In this document: positions 7,853 to 16,942 of the stretch, piece after piece
Layout of the letters: every line of letters starts with the position of its first letter
Position numbering within the stretch: the first letter of the stretch is position 1
Assembly (NCBI RefSeq): GCF_001705235.1
Contig: NZ_MCGV01000001.1
Location: forward strand, 1,612,001-1,676,000
DNA from: Clostridium pasteurianum
Lineage (GTDB): Bacteria > Bacillota > Clostridia > Clostridiales > Clostridiaceae
Length of the DNA stretch: 64,000 nt
Reading direction: 5' to 3'
Made by a program: the position numbers and the translations under genes
Notes under the pieces: model-generated
Databases searched by the model: none
What the model was told of the DNA's origin: nothing
The model's input: only the letters and a program-made list of their open reading frames with translations

Positions 7853-9577
7853 TTACCATCCTCCAACATTTTTAATTAAAGCAGTATCCTCTAAAGTTTT
7901 TACTGAAACTGGCGTATTGATTTGTCCTGCACCACCATTTGTAATTAACTCTCCATTTACCATCCATTTCTCAGCTTTTCCCATAACACCATAAGTAGAA
8001 TCTATTCCTTTTTCTTTACATAACTCAATCAAATTAGGATTGTTTTGAAATTTAATATAATCATCTTTCCATAAAACAATATCTGCAGCATCTACTTTAA
8101 CCAAGTTTGTTCCATTTATCTTATTTTGTATATCAATAATAGAATTTATTTTATCAACGGATTTTCCTGGATTATCAATATCAAAATCCTTTACTGCATC
8201 AATCACATCTTTATAATATGTTCCATCAAATTGATAACCATTGGTTGCATATTTATTTTCAATATAGCAAATTGAGCGTTCATCTTGTGTACAATGATGT
8301 CCATCTTTTACCACTCCTAAATTATTACCATAAGGACTTCCAAGTCTATCTACATTATTAGGAATTTCTATTTTTCCAGTAGCCTCATTATATACATTCT
8401 TTGCAGTATCTTTATTTAATCCCGGGAATTTTGGCCAATCAATATCTGGCCATTGACCCCAATTAGAATAATCAGGATTTTTAAGTACTCTTACTTCATT
8501 TGAAACATTAAAATTTACTTTTTGTTCTGGTATTAACTTATCAAAGTTGGCTTTCATAATATCAATTTTTTCTGCATTAGATAACGTTTTATCGCACCAA
8601 ACATTTTCTCTAAGATATTTATTGAAATTATCTTGCGCTTCTTTTCCTAAACCTTCAAATGAGTGCTGAACATATTTCCCCAATTTAGGATCTAAAGTAG
8701 TCTCAGCATTACTTACTCCCGTAGTATTTCCTTTTCCTCCGTCACTTTTATTAACAGTTGTCTTTACACCCTCACTTGCCTTATTTTTTACCGATTTTAC
8801 TTTTGCAACTTCTGATGACGCTTCTGATTTTCTATTTATTATATCATTTTTTACTTTACCATTGATTTCTTTCGGAACATTTTTTGTCTCTTGTACTGCT
8901 TTGATAACTGGTTTTTCTTCTACCTTCCTAACTATATTAGAATCTGATATTTCAGCTTTGATTTCAGACATGCCATTTTTTAATCCTTTGGGGAAAGTTT
9001 TTACCATAGGACTTTCAGTCAATTTTGATGATAATTTCATGGTTTTCGATAAGAAATTTTCTTCCTCATTATATCCAAATACTTTCTTTATCTCCTTAAA
9101 TATGTCTCCTGGTGTTTCAAACTTAGGTACTTTAAATTCTTCTCCTTTCGCTGCTTTTATAACACCAGCTTCACTTCCTACTTTTTCTGCCTCTATAGCA
9201 CTCTTTGCTTCTCCTAAACCTCCAAAAAAAAGAGCTGCATTGCCCATAATGTCAATTGACATTCTCTCCTTATTGTGTGGATTTGCATTTCAAAACTGCT
9301 TGCCTGTATTTATAACACCCTCAGCTGAATTATTTAAGAATTTAAGCTTTTCCTGGGGTGTTATGCCCATAATAAAATCTGATGGACTTATGCCATCATT
9401 AACTATATGCTTCATAACTCCAACAGGATTTCTAAAAAGTTCTGTTTCTCTTTCGAATGCTAAATGAGGTAATTGCAAAGGTGTTTCAACAAGCCCCATT
9501 GCTATGTCCTACTTTCCTTGCTCCTCAGCTATCTTTGAATCACATTCTTCTTCTATTTTTGAAGCAATAAATGAATT
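7853..9577 (-). pseudogene. Orphan toxin cassette with TNT-like tip, 5' truncated
   Basis: This is a truncated toxin module. Positions 8716-9577 are nearly identical to the pre-toxin part of the full toxin (13314-14175), but the N-terminal delivery domain is missing and TGG has become TGA at about 9287-9289. Reading could restart at ATG 9262, which has AAGGAG just upstream. Below 8716 the sequence is unique and encodes a tip of about 287 residues with WPDIDWPKFPG, VDRLGSPYGNNLG, RSICYIENKY and GGAGQINTPVSVKTL. These follow the order of motifs in TNT (tuberculosis necrotizing toxin) NAD glycohydrolase domains, with an insertion before the last motif. It is probably silent until recombined into the intact gene. 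Confidence 0.72.
8716..9577. repeat. 862-bp direct repeat, copy A
   Basis: This copy matches 13314-14175 at a constant offset of 4598. I saw only two base differences by eye: the change that makes TGG into TGA near 9288, and one near 9510. The left edge is exactly where toxin tips diverge; the right edge is the truncation point of the orphan cassette. Confidence 0.92.
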
Positions 9578-9804
9578 TACATCATATATTAATTTCTAAA
9601 AAAATAATGAACCAGCTTACTTAAATTCAGCCGATTCATTTCATCTTTTCGCTGCATTATTATGTAGAAAGTTTAGTAAATTAAATATCAGTATTTTTTA
9701 ATGTTTCTACTACCCTATATATCTAGTCAAAAATACTGTAGTGAGTATAAATATTATTTATCTAGCGAGTTATTTTGTTATAATAATAATTCTCACTTTT
9801 ACAA
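9578..9804. other. Spacer behind truncated cassette
   Basis: No gene is visible. It holds a degenerate hairpin (about 9608-9650) similar to the terminator at 7155-7185, then AT-rich sequence. Confidence 0.5.
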
Positions 9805-10134
9805 TCATTCTTTTATTTGTTTAAGCAGTATTTTTAATTCTTCTTCATCAAATAAATCTTGATTCTCTGGTGATTTAATCAATAGTTCAGGAAAGCGTCT
9901 AACAAATGCCTTCTTTTTTTCTATCTGTTCACTTTTTTCTGAAGGCCATTTTCCTGTCTCCGCATAAACCATTACTTTATAAGCATCCTGTTCTGATTTT
10001 AGTGCCTTCTCCATATTTTCTCTTGAAATATCATAAAAAACAGGTTGCCCATATGGCCCTTCCGACCACGTAATTTGAATTTTTTCTCCATTCTCGATAA
10101 TAGCAAAACCATTTCCATGATGTATTTTTTCCAT
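9805..10134 (-). CDS. Immunity protein candidate for cassette C
   Basis: The gene encodes 109 residues, acidic and without signal peptide or membrane segment. GGAGGG precedes ATG 10134, and the gene starts 24 nt after the toxin tip that ends at 10159. A segment of aromatic beta character (ITWSEGPYGQPVFYDI) is followed by a charged helical C-terminus (EEELKILLKQIKE). I do not recognise the family. The toxin-then-immunity order is the same as in the other two cassettes, which is the main support for the role. Confidence 0.62.
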   Translation of the reverse strand: MEKIHHGNGFAIIENGEKIQITWSEGPYGQPVFYDISRENMEKALKSEQDAYKVMVYAETGKWPSEKSEQIEKKKAFVRRFPELLIKSPENQDLFDEEELKILLKQIKE

Positions 10135-10158
10135 AAATTATTCCCTCCTTCAAATTTA

Positions 10159-11489
10159 CTAATTAGGATAAACACTAGATGTTGTATATCCTCCTAATGG
10201 AATCTGGTCAATCACAGCCTCTGGAACACCTCCACTAGTGTATCCACCAGGATTCCAGTATTCAGGCCATGCACCTGCTTCATTTCCTGATGGAATCCTA
10301 ATATTAGATGGATTATTTATATCCAATATAATTGGATGCTCTCCTAAATACCCCGGATCTAATCCTAAAAGTTCCTCCAAAATTCGTGGATTACCATTAG
10401 ATGCCTCTACAGCCTTACTAACAATGCTTTTCGGAAGTACAAACGTACCAGTTGCAGGGTCTCCGATATTACTTCCATACAAGTGTATTGCTTTTTCAAA
10501 GGATTCTTTGCTTTGTATTCGCACTGCCCCATCATCAAACAATGATAAATGTTTTTTTATTTCTGAGCTGCTCATATACACACTAGGATCAGGTTTCTGT
10601 CCTTTAGGTATTCCAATAATCTCATCTCTTATTTCTGTTGAGATTTCAGCATGAGGGAGTTTAGCCATTTCCTCGGTAAAATCCTCTAAAGAATAATTCT
10701 TTAAAGGGTTACTTACCCCTTTAGTATCTCCTTTTCCACCATCACTTTTATTAACAGTCGTCTTTACAGCATCACTTGCTTTATTTTCTACCGATTTTAC
10801 TTTCGCTTCATCTGATTCAATTTCTGCCTTTTTATTTATTATATCATCTACAGTTTTTCCGTGAGTCTCACTTTTGTTATCCACCTTGAGGGCTTGTTTA
10901 AGCTTACTCCTAAAATCATTAAGTGCTGCTTTTCCTTCTGTACTCTTAATCTTTGATAAGTCGACCCCCAATCCTTCTAATGAAGGTTCTAAACCTCTAT
11001 TAAAAAAGTTTTCTTTAAGAAGTCCCTTTAAATTTTTAATTTTCTCAGAAAATCCACTCTTTATATTCTCTACAATCTCAGATGCTTTATCCAGTTTAAA
11101 TGCATTATTTCCTCCTTTTAACATTTCAGCACCCTTTGCTGCTTTACTTGCCTCGGATACCTTATCTACTGTTTTCCCAGCTTCTAACACATCATTTACT
11201 TTTGATGCATTGCCTGCTGCCTTTAACTCTCCATCTCCAGTAAAGCACAAAACAATGTTTCCTATAAGTTCTGTTGTGCTTTTTATTCTATTGTAATCAC
11301 TTGTATGTATGAAATTCTTATCTATGTATGTACCTACAGACTTATAGAAATTCTTAGAAATCTCTTGATTTTCCTTGGTCTTAGGCCATGCTGGATTTAT
11401 AATACATTCTACATGATCTAGTGCTTTTCCACTTTAACTATTGTAGTTTTAAGTTCATTTACCACATTAGGATGGTCGTTTGCAGATAC
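10159..11489 (-). pseudogene. Truncated, frameshifted toxin cassette C
   Basis: The long open part (from about 11430) contains a Lys/Ala-rich pre-toxin region and the same junction as the other cassettes (VKSVENKASDAVKTTV, then NKSDGGKG), followed by a different tip of about 180 residues. The tip carries VYMSSSEIKKHL, LPKSIVSKAVEASNG, RIPSGNEAGAWPEYW and GGYTSGGVPEAVI; I do not know its activity. Upstream, sense (NDHPNVVNELKTTIVKVEK) continues in another frame and joins the downstream frame (ALDHVECIINPAW) if one base is added in a short homopolymer near 11425-11430. Further upstream, stops interrupt the frame. No start with a ribosome site serves the open part. Confidence 0.68.
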
Positions 11490-11607
11490 CTATGCTGAGG
11501 AGTTTCTAAATAAATTTTAGTCACCTCCCAATTTCTATTAAATTAGTTGATTTAACCCTTATTCAATACTTTTAAACTTCATCCTCATTCTGAATGTAAA
11601 TAGTATC

Positions 11608-11973
11608 CTATAAAATATCCTTATCATTGTATACATCCACCTGTTTCTCTAAACTATAGGCTATTTTCACCCTATCCTTAGAATTTTCTACAACTATTTC
11701 TTTCATATCACCAGTAGTTACTAAGTACCTATTTAATGCATGAATACTATTAATCTTTTTATTGATTGTTGCTACCTCATAGTTACTTTCTACTAAAAAG
11801 TTTTTGTAACTTACTACATAGAATCGTTGTAAAGTACCATTGAAATCAACTCCTTTAGCTTTTAAGAACTCTTTAAAAGCCTTAATGTCACCAACATAGC
11901 TTTCTATTGTTTTAGCACTCTTACCATCCTCAATTAGGCTCATCTTGAAATCTTCAATTAATTGCCACATCAT
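11608..11973 (-). pseudogene. Tyrosine recombinase N-terminal fragment
   Basis: From ATG 11973, with AAAGGAG upstream, it encodes about 121 residues matching only the N-terminal SAM-like, core-binding domain of phage-type integrases: FKMSLIEDGKSAKTIESY, then INKKINSIHALNRYL. The catalytic domain with the R-H-R-Y residues is absent. It may be a decayed integrase or a stand-alone core-binding protein. Its place inside the toxin array suggests a past mobile element. Confidence 0.65.
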
Positions 11974-12005
11974 CTTTACTCCTTTCAATTTCTTTACATG
12001 GAAAA

Positions 12006-12040
12006 AGAGCCAATGCTTCTTCATTAGAAACATTGACTCT
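12006..12040 (-). terminator. Terminator upstream of the integrase fragment
   Basis: AGAGCCAATG (12006-12015) faces CATTGACTCT (12031-12040). The one mismatch becomes a G-U pair only in the minus-strand RNA, where a T-run follows, so it acts on transcripts coming from the toxin-immunity pair upstream. Confidence 0.65.
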
Positions 12041-12237
12041 TATCACGTTTATAATATATATTTAGCTTTTCTTTTAGTTACTGCCCACTGCATTATTGTA
12101 ATTATGCAGCGAGTTTTGTCTTGCCTACATTTCAACAATCTTTGAGAATCATTAAGTCTGATACTTGGTAGATTTCCCTTAGAAATATGTAGTCAGAAAA
12201 GCCTATTTAATGCATTCACTTCCCAATTTGAACTTCT

Positions 12238-12795
12238 TCAATATGCTAAATTTTCTTTAGTCATATCACCCGTTTTAATATCAATAGCAAAATGCCAACT
12301 ACTTCTGCCGTAAGCATCAGCATTTGTTTTTCCTCCATCACAAACAACGGAAGGTTTATTCTTATAGGTTGATAAGTTCACAAAACTATACCCATGTGGC
12401 GGCTCCTTTTCAAACAACAATATACCGTCTAATGCAAAACCTTGTAACTTTCTATGAGATTGACTTAAAGCTGTAATTACTATAATCACCCCGTTCTCAA
12501 TATAGAATTGAGCATTTACAATACTTTCACAAGCAACTTCAACCATTTTGTCTTGATATAACCAACTAACTTTGCCACTTAACTTATCAAGTGTAAATAT
12601 TCGTTTTCCATCAAAAGAAAGGTGATATACTTGGTCTTGAGAATAATTTTGTCCTGCCTCAACATACACAAAACTTTCCTGTGTATTAACAGTAGCAAAA
12701 TATGCATTCTCATATGTTTCTTTAATAATTTTTCCATTATATGTCCAACTTACACTTTGATTTTGGCTATCCCAAATGAAATTTTCAATAGTCAT
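12238..12795 (-). CDS. Immunity protein candidate for the full-length toxin
   Basis: The gene encodes 185 residues and starts 12 nt after the toxin stop with GGGAGGG before ATG 12795, so it is translated from the same message. The protein is cytosolic in type (no signal or membrane segment) and made of repeated beta-strand units with W/Y (VSWTYNGK, VSWLYQDK), like a small beta-propeller. I do not recognise the family. Immunity is inferred from place and coupling. The terminator at 12006-12040 closes the unit. Confidence 0.65.
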   Translation of the reverse strand: MTIENFIWDSQNQSVSWTYNGKIIKETYENAYFATVNTQESFVYVEAGQNYSQDQVYHLSFDGKRIFTLDKLSGKVSWLYQDKMVEVACESIVNAQFYIENGVIIVITALSQSHRKLQGFALDGILLFEKEPPHGYSFVNLSTYKNKPSVVCDGGKTNADAYGRSSWHFAIDIKTGDMTKENLAY

Positions 12796-12807
12796 TTTTT
12801 CCCTCCC

Positions 12808-15006
12808 TTAATTAATTGAGCGTATTGACACAACCTCCAAGTAATCCATTTTGTTAACACTTCTATCAAGTAACATTTGTATCTGAGTTCCACCACCGGG
12901 CAAGTACTTGTCAGCATTTATGTCTATTTGTGGTCCAACTGGTCCTTCAAGCACATGTAAATCTACACCTTGCTTAACCCTGTAAGTAACAACTTTACTG
13001 CAATCTACTTTCCAATCTGATTTTACCGCTAGATTATTTCTAACATAATCAACATTAGGTATATTGTCAAATGTAGCGAAACCACCTGGTGATGTCACCG
13101 GTTGCGTACTATCTAGTGCCATCTGAAAAGTATCTCCTGGCTTGAGGATTTTTTGTTGTGGTACAAAGTTTTCAGGCCATGGAGACTGTCCCTCAATAAG
13201 TTTTATGTAAGAACTCGATACCTCTTCTACGCTTCTTTCTGAATTCACAGCTAAAAACTCTTCCCAAGTTTTTGGTGTTCCCTTCGCTATAGCCCTCTCA
13301 ATAGCTTCAGCCGCTCCCGTAGTATTTCCTTTTCCTCCGTCACTTTTATTAACAGTTGTCTTTACACCCTCACTTGCCTTATTTTTTACCGATTTTACTT
13401 TTGCAACTTCTGATGACGCTTCTGATTTTCTATTTATTATATCATTTTTTACTTTACCATTGATTTCTTTCGGAACATTTTTTGTCTCTTGTACTGCTTT
13501 GATAACTGGTTTTTCTTCTACCTTCCTAACTATATTAGAATCTGATATTTCAGCTTTGATTTCAGACATGCCATTTTTTAATCCTTTGGGGAAAGTTTTT
13601 ACCATAGGACTTTCAGTCAATTTTGATGATAATTTCATGGTTTTCGATAAGAAATTTTCTTCCTCATTATATCCAAATACTTTCTTTATCTCCTTAAATA
13701 TGTCTCCTGGTGTTTCAAACTTAGGTACTTTAAATTCTTCTCCTTTCGCTGCTTTTATAACACCAGCTTCACTTCCTACTTTTTCTGCCTCTATAGCACT
13801 CTTTGCTTCTCCTAAACCTCCAAAAAAAAGAGCTGCATTGCCCATAATGTCAATTGACATTCTCTCCTTATTGTGTGGATTTGCATTCCAAAACTGCTTG
13901 CCTGTATTTATAACACCCTCAGCTGAATTATTTAAGAATTTAAGCTTTTCCTGGGGTGTTATGCCCATAATAAAATCTGATGGACTTATGCCATCATTAA
14001 CTATATGCTTCATAACTCCAACAGGATTTCTAAAAAGTTCTGTTTCTCTTTCGAATGCTAAATGAGGTAATTGCAAAGGTGTTTCAACAAGCCCCATTGC
14101 TATGTCCTGCTTTCCTTGCTCCTCAGCTATCTTTGAATCACATTCTTCTTCTATTTTTGAAGCAATAAATGAATTATTCTTTTTAAAATTGCTCCAAACT
14201 CCTTTTTTATCATTTAGTCTGCTATGTGCTTTGTTTAGTGCAGTTTCTTCACTAGTATTAAGAAACTTATCGATATTACTAGTATCTGTATCCTTGCTCA
14301 AATCTTCCGCTATTTTAACTAATAGCCGCTGAACTTCTTCTATCTTATTCTTAATATTATTAACTTTTGTTTTTAAAGCTTTTTCTTCATCCGCTAGTTT
14401 ACCTTCTATCCAATTTCCTTCTGCTTCTAGTTTCTCCATCCCATCTTCTGCTTTATTTTTTAAATACTTAGCATCTTCTTTAGCCTCTGTAAATAGCTTA
14501 TCCTTTTCTTCTTCTCCCCAGGAAGCTACATTATCTAAAAAAGTTTCATCGTCATCACTTTCATCATCACCGTCTGTTTCAAGACTCTGCTCCAATTCCG
14601 GTGAAAGTTCTGTTATAGATGCAGCACCACATTCTATTCCCATAGATGTCTTTTGCAGTATATAGTCTACCCCGGCCCTTGGCGATGCCTCAAACTTAAT
14701 GGCATTTGCAAGCTGCACCAGCTGATTTTCTACTGCTTCATACCTTGCCATTTCGTCACGTATGAAGGAAATAAGTTCCTCACAATGACATACTATTTTA
14801 TCTCCCGCTTTAATAGCTGCTACCATTGATTTTTCTGCTCTTGTTATTCCCATAATACTACTTGCTTCCTGTGGGGTAAATATAAAATTATCTCTTTCTC
14901 TTTTTAGCTTGTTAATAGTGTTCTCTACACCCGCCGCGGCAGTACTTATAAATGTACAAAGCTGCGACAATTTATCAAAATCCACTGAAATCACTGTTGT
15001 GTCCAC
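12808..15006 (-). CDS. Full-length polymorphic toxin with TNT-like C-terminus
   Basis: The product is 732 residues. Residues 1-125 are a Leu/Ala-rich helical delivery domain of the WXG/LXG type expected for type VII secretion, without signal peptide. An acidic stretch (about 145-155) and a long coiled coil (about 165-300) follow. Residues about 278-565 are the pre-toxin region shared with copy A, ending in the junction VKTTVNKSDGGKG. The last about 165 residues contain PWPENF, LKPGDTF, VVTYRV, VLEGPVGPQ and LPGGGTQIQML, in the order of TNT NAD glycohydrolase motifs. Start is GTG 15006, or GTG 14994, which has AGGTGG 8 nt upstream. Secretion genes are not in the window. Target is presumably NAD(P)+ of rival cells. 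Confidence 0.75.
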   Translation of the reverse strand: MDTTVISVDFDKLSQLCTFISTAAAGVENTINKLKRERDNFIFTPQEASSIMGITRAEKSMVAAIKAGDKIVCHCEELISFIRDEMARYEAVENQLVQLANAIKFEASPRAGVDYILQKTSMGIECGAASITELSPELEQSLETDGDDESDDDETFLDNVASWGEEEKDKLFTEAKEDAKYLKNKAEDGMEKLEAEGNWIEGKLADEEKALKTKVNNIKNKIEEVQRLLVKIAEDLSKDTDTSNIDKFLNTSEETALNKAHSRLNDKKGVWSNFKKNNSFIASKIEEECDSKIAEEQGKQDIAMGLVETPLQLPHLAFERETELFRNPVGVMKHIVNDGISPSDFIMGITPQEKLKFLNNSAEGVINTGKQFWNANPHNKERMSIDIMGNAALFFGGLGEAKSAIEAEKVGSEAGVIKAAKGEEFKVPKFETPGDIFKEIKKVFGYNEEENFLSKTMKLSSKLTESPMVKTFPKGLKNGMSEIKAEISDSNIVRKVEEKPVIKAVQETKNVPKEINGKVKNDIINRKSEASSEVAKVKSVKNKASEGVKTTVNKSDGGKGNTTGAAEAIERAIAKGTPKTWEEFLAVNSERSVEEVSSSYIKLIEGQSPWPENFVPQQKILKPGDTFQMALDSTQPVTSPGGFATFDNIPNVDYVRNNLAVKSDWKVDCSKVVTYRVKQGVDLHVLEGPVGPQIDINADKYLPGGGTQIQMLLDRSVNKMDYLEVVSIRSIN
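13314..14175. repeat. 862-bp direct repeat, copy B
   Basis: This is the copy inside the intact toxin gene; see 8716-9577. It codes for residues about 278-565, so its left edge marks the toxin-tip junction. No mobile-element ends flank it. Confidence 0.92.
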
Positions 15007-15368
15007 CTGCTTTTTGCCTTAGTCTTAAGTATTTTTTTCCTTTTATACTTCTTATTAGATTGCCATGAATATTTTATCACATACTTTTATTAAATTAAAT
15101 ATGTTTTTTAATTAAATTAAATTTTTATCTCACATAACTATTTTTTTAAAATCACTTAGACTTTTCTTGTAAGGCTCAAACATACCATTACCAATATTAC
15201 TAGTATATTACTTTTGCCACATTCAATATTAAATTAAACATTTCTTGCTCTGTACTCATTTTGTCCTCCTTAATGAAACTCTTTTCTGCACTGACTAAAT
15301 TACTTTTATTTTTTTTTTAAGTATATAAAATATCGCCATATATTTAAAATACTTGCTAATAAGTTGTT
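15007..15368. other. AT-rich intergenic stretch upstream of the toxin
   Basis: I see no gene here. It is very AT-rich, with poly-A/T tracts and repeated ATTAAATTAAAT near 15090-15125. A toxin promoter must lie here but no clear -35/-10 pair stands out. Confidence 0.5.
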
Positions 15369-15604
15369 TTATATTGCAACATCTTGATAGCCTACTTCTA
15401 TTACTTTTTCATCAACAAGACAAATTCCTATACCATTTTCATTATCCCATGTACAATCAAAAGTTAACCCACACCCTCTTCCATCATAAACTCCTGAATA
15501 TGGAATAACTATTCCAACTAAAGTTATATTTTTGAGTAAATTTTGTATATTTTTAATTAAAGGATATTTTTCATAATTTTCAATATTAATTTTATCGCAT
15601 ACTT
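15369..15604 (-). pseudogene. DUF6985-type immunity remnant
   Basis: About 78 codons end at TAA 15369-15371; a stop lies just upstream, so the 5' part is gone. The text FDCTWDNENGIGICLVDEK, then VIEVGYQDVAI, is the C-terminal signature I know from DUF6985 proteins, found beside polymorphic toxins. It is a leftover of another immunity gene in the array. Confidence 0.6.
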
Positions 15605-15642
15605 AACTAGACTATAAAATTAATATACAAAAAAAACAAAAC

Positions 15643-15679
15643 AGCCAGATAAAGTAATTACCTATCACTTTATCTGGCT
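15643..15679. terminator. Bidirectional 13-bp hairpin terminator
   Basis: AGCCAGATAAAGT (15643-15655) pairs perfectly with ACTTTATCTGGCT (15667-15679). An A-run lies on the left and a T-run on the right, so it can act on both strands. Confidence 0.75.
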
Positions 15680-15693
15680 ATTTTTAAAATGCT

Positions 15694-15813
15694 TTATTCA
15701 ATTACAACTTCAATCTCAGTTCCTTAAATCAATGCTACAATAATCCTGTTTTCCTGATACACAGTCATCTTCTCAATTATTTTATAATATAAATCCATGA
15801 AGGCTTTTCTTTG
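15694..15813 (-). pseudogene. Serine recombinase C-terminal remnant
   Basis: About 40 codons, one of them a stop (ALI then TAA), read KAFMDLYYKIIEKMTVYQEN and end with GTEIEVVIE. This resembles the last residues of large resolvase-type recombinases of clostridial elements (usual form EKVTVYxxxRIxVEFKxGxEIEV). It marks a lost mobile element at the edge of the toxin array. Confidence 0.5.
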
Positions 15814-15937
15814 TTAAACAAAAAATAAAACCAACCCAGTTAATTGAGTTCGTTTTTGTTTCTTAATTTAATTGTACATATAGCTAACTGCCTTTAATTG
15901 CAGAACTATGTGAATTAGTATTTGAATCAAGTTTATC

Positions 15938-16195
15938 TTATCTTGCAACTTTCTTGGATTGTACCTTATCAACAACAGAACCAATAATGCACATAATAAT
16001 TAATACCAACACAGTTGCTTGTCCTGCCACATAAGCATTTGTAACAAAACCAATTAAGGCTATAATTAATACTGCTAATACTGTTAATATCTTATGCCTT
16101 ACGAAAAAAATTCTTTGATCTTTACCACAATTAGGGCATATACTCCTCTTGGTCATTTCTTTACCGCATGCTTTACAATTTGTCAATTTACTCAT
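15938..16195 (-). CDS. Small zinc-ribbon membrane protein
   Basis: This 85-residue protein has an N-terminal zinc ribbon (CKACGKEM, then CPNCGKD; two CxxC pairs 11 residues apart) and two hydrophobic helices (about 33-52 and 58-75), ending in a basic tail. AAAGGAGG precedes the ATG. The layout is that of many small zinc-ribbon membrane proteins in Firmicutes with no set function. It is a lone gene. Confidence 0.7.
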   Translation of the reverse strand: MSKLTNCKACGKEMTKRSICPNCGKDQRIFFVRHKILTVLAVLIIALIGFVTNAYVAGQATVLVLIIMCIIGSVVDKVQSKKVAR

Positions 16196-16362
16196 TTATA
16201 TCCTCCTTTGTTTGCGTAATATATTATACCCAAACATTCACAACTTATCAATAATGTTTAGAAATATACAAACTTGCCATATAGATATTTTATACTTTAT
16301 TATCTAAACATTTATCAATAAGCCGCTTTATGAATACTAGGAATCTACATTAATGCATATTT

Positions 16363-16791
16363 TCATTTCATATGCGATGAAACAAGTTTCCTTGTCAATT
16401 CTAAAGTTATTGGTATTCCACCAACACCAAAATCAAATTCACCCAAAGGAATTATCATACACCATATATTTCTCCCCTTCTGCAATCGTGTTTTATCACT
16501 AACAGAAATAAAAGCATTGGTAATTTGTAAAAATAATTTCTTTTTTATTTCTTCACTGTAAGCGTTTGAAAATCCATAAATCTTTATCACAACTTTATCC
16601 TGATTACCTCTTTCACCTCCAACATATAAACTATCAAATTCCTTAATATCCAGTAAAGCGATTGAATGTGAGATAGGATTATCTTGTAAGCCTTCTGACT
16701 CAATAAGTATTTTTGTCAACTTCTTTGATAAAGTGGACTTTTCCTCATCTGTAATAAAATTCTTAGTCATTGACACTTCTGCATATGGCAT
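16363..16791 (-). CDS. Tautomerase-superfamily protein
   Basis: The 142-residue protein begins Met-Pro (MPYAEVSMTKNF), which after Met removal leaves the catalytic N-terminal proline of 4-oxalocrotonate-tautomerase-type enzymes. The beta-alpha-beta unit is visible twice (residues 3-60 and 66-125), as in the longer Tautomerase_2 group. Substrate unknown. AAGGGGAG precedes the ATG. A TetR-type operator (16844-16859) lies in its promoter region and matches the one in front of the neighbouring tetR gene, so it is probably repressed by that regulator. Confidence 0.75.
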   Translation of the reverse strand: MPYAEVSMTKNFITDEEKSTLSKKLTKILIESEGLQDNPISHSIALLDIKEFDSLYVGGERGNQDKVVIKIYGFSNAYSEEIKKKLFLQITNAFISVSDKTRLQKGRNIWCMIIPLGEFDFGVGGIPITLELTRKLVSSHMK

Positions 16792-16843
16792 GTTTATCTC
16801 CCCTTCTTTTAATTAATTTATTAGACTATTGCCACTTGTGTAT

Positions 16844-16859
16844 TAGACCAGTTGGTTTA
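16844..16859. promoter_or_regulatory. TetR-type operator upstream of the tautomerase gene
   Basis: TAGACCAGTTGGTTTA matches, in reverse orientation, the ACCGACTGGTTTA site in the tetR promoter (17543-17556). The shared core is ACC-N3-TGGTTTAT. It lies about 53 nt before the tautomerase ATG. Confidence 0.65.
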
Positions 16860-16884
16860 TATAATATAAAAAATAACTTCATGG

Positions 16885-16934
16885 AAATTCATAGTTAACA
16901 AAATGATATTTCAAATAAAGTTAACTATGAATTT
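16885..16934 (-). terminator. 15-bp inverted repeat after tetR
   Basis: AAATTCATAGTTAAC (16885-16899) pairs perfectly with GTTAACTATGAATTT (16920-16934) around a 20-nt loop. It starts 9 nt after the tetR stop. The T-run is weak, so it may be a terminator or another structured element. Confidence 0.5.
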
Positions 16935-16942
16935 ATTCTCTA

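Noticed and set aside
8862-9467. 201-codon plus-strand frame, identical to 13460-14065
   Set aside because: It is the antisense of the repeated pre-toxin region; its identity at two places only reflects the repeat, and no ribosome site is present.
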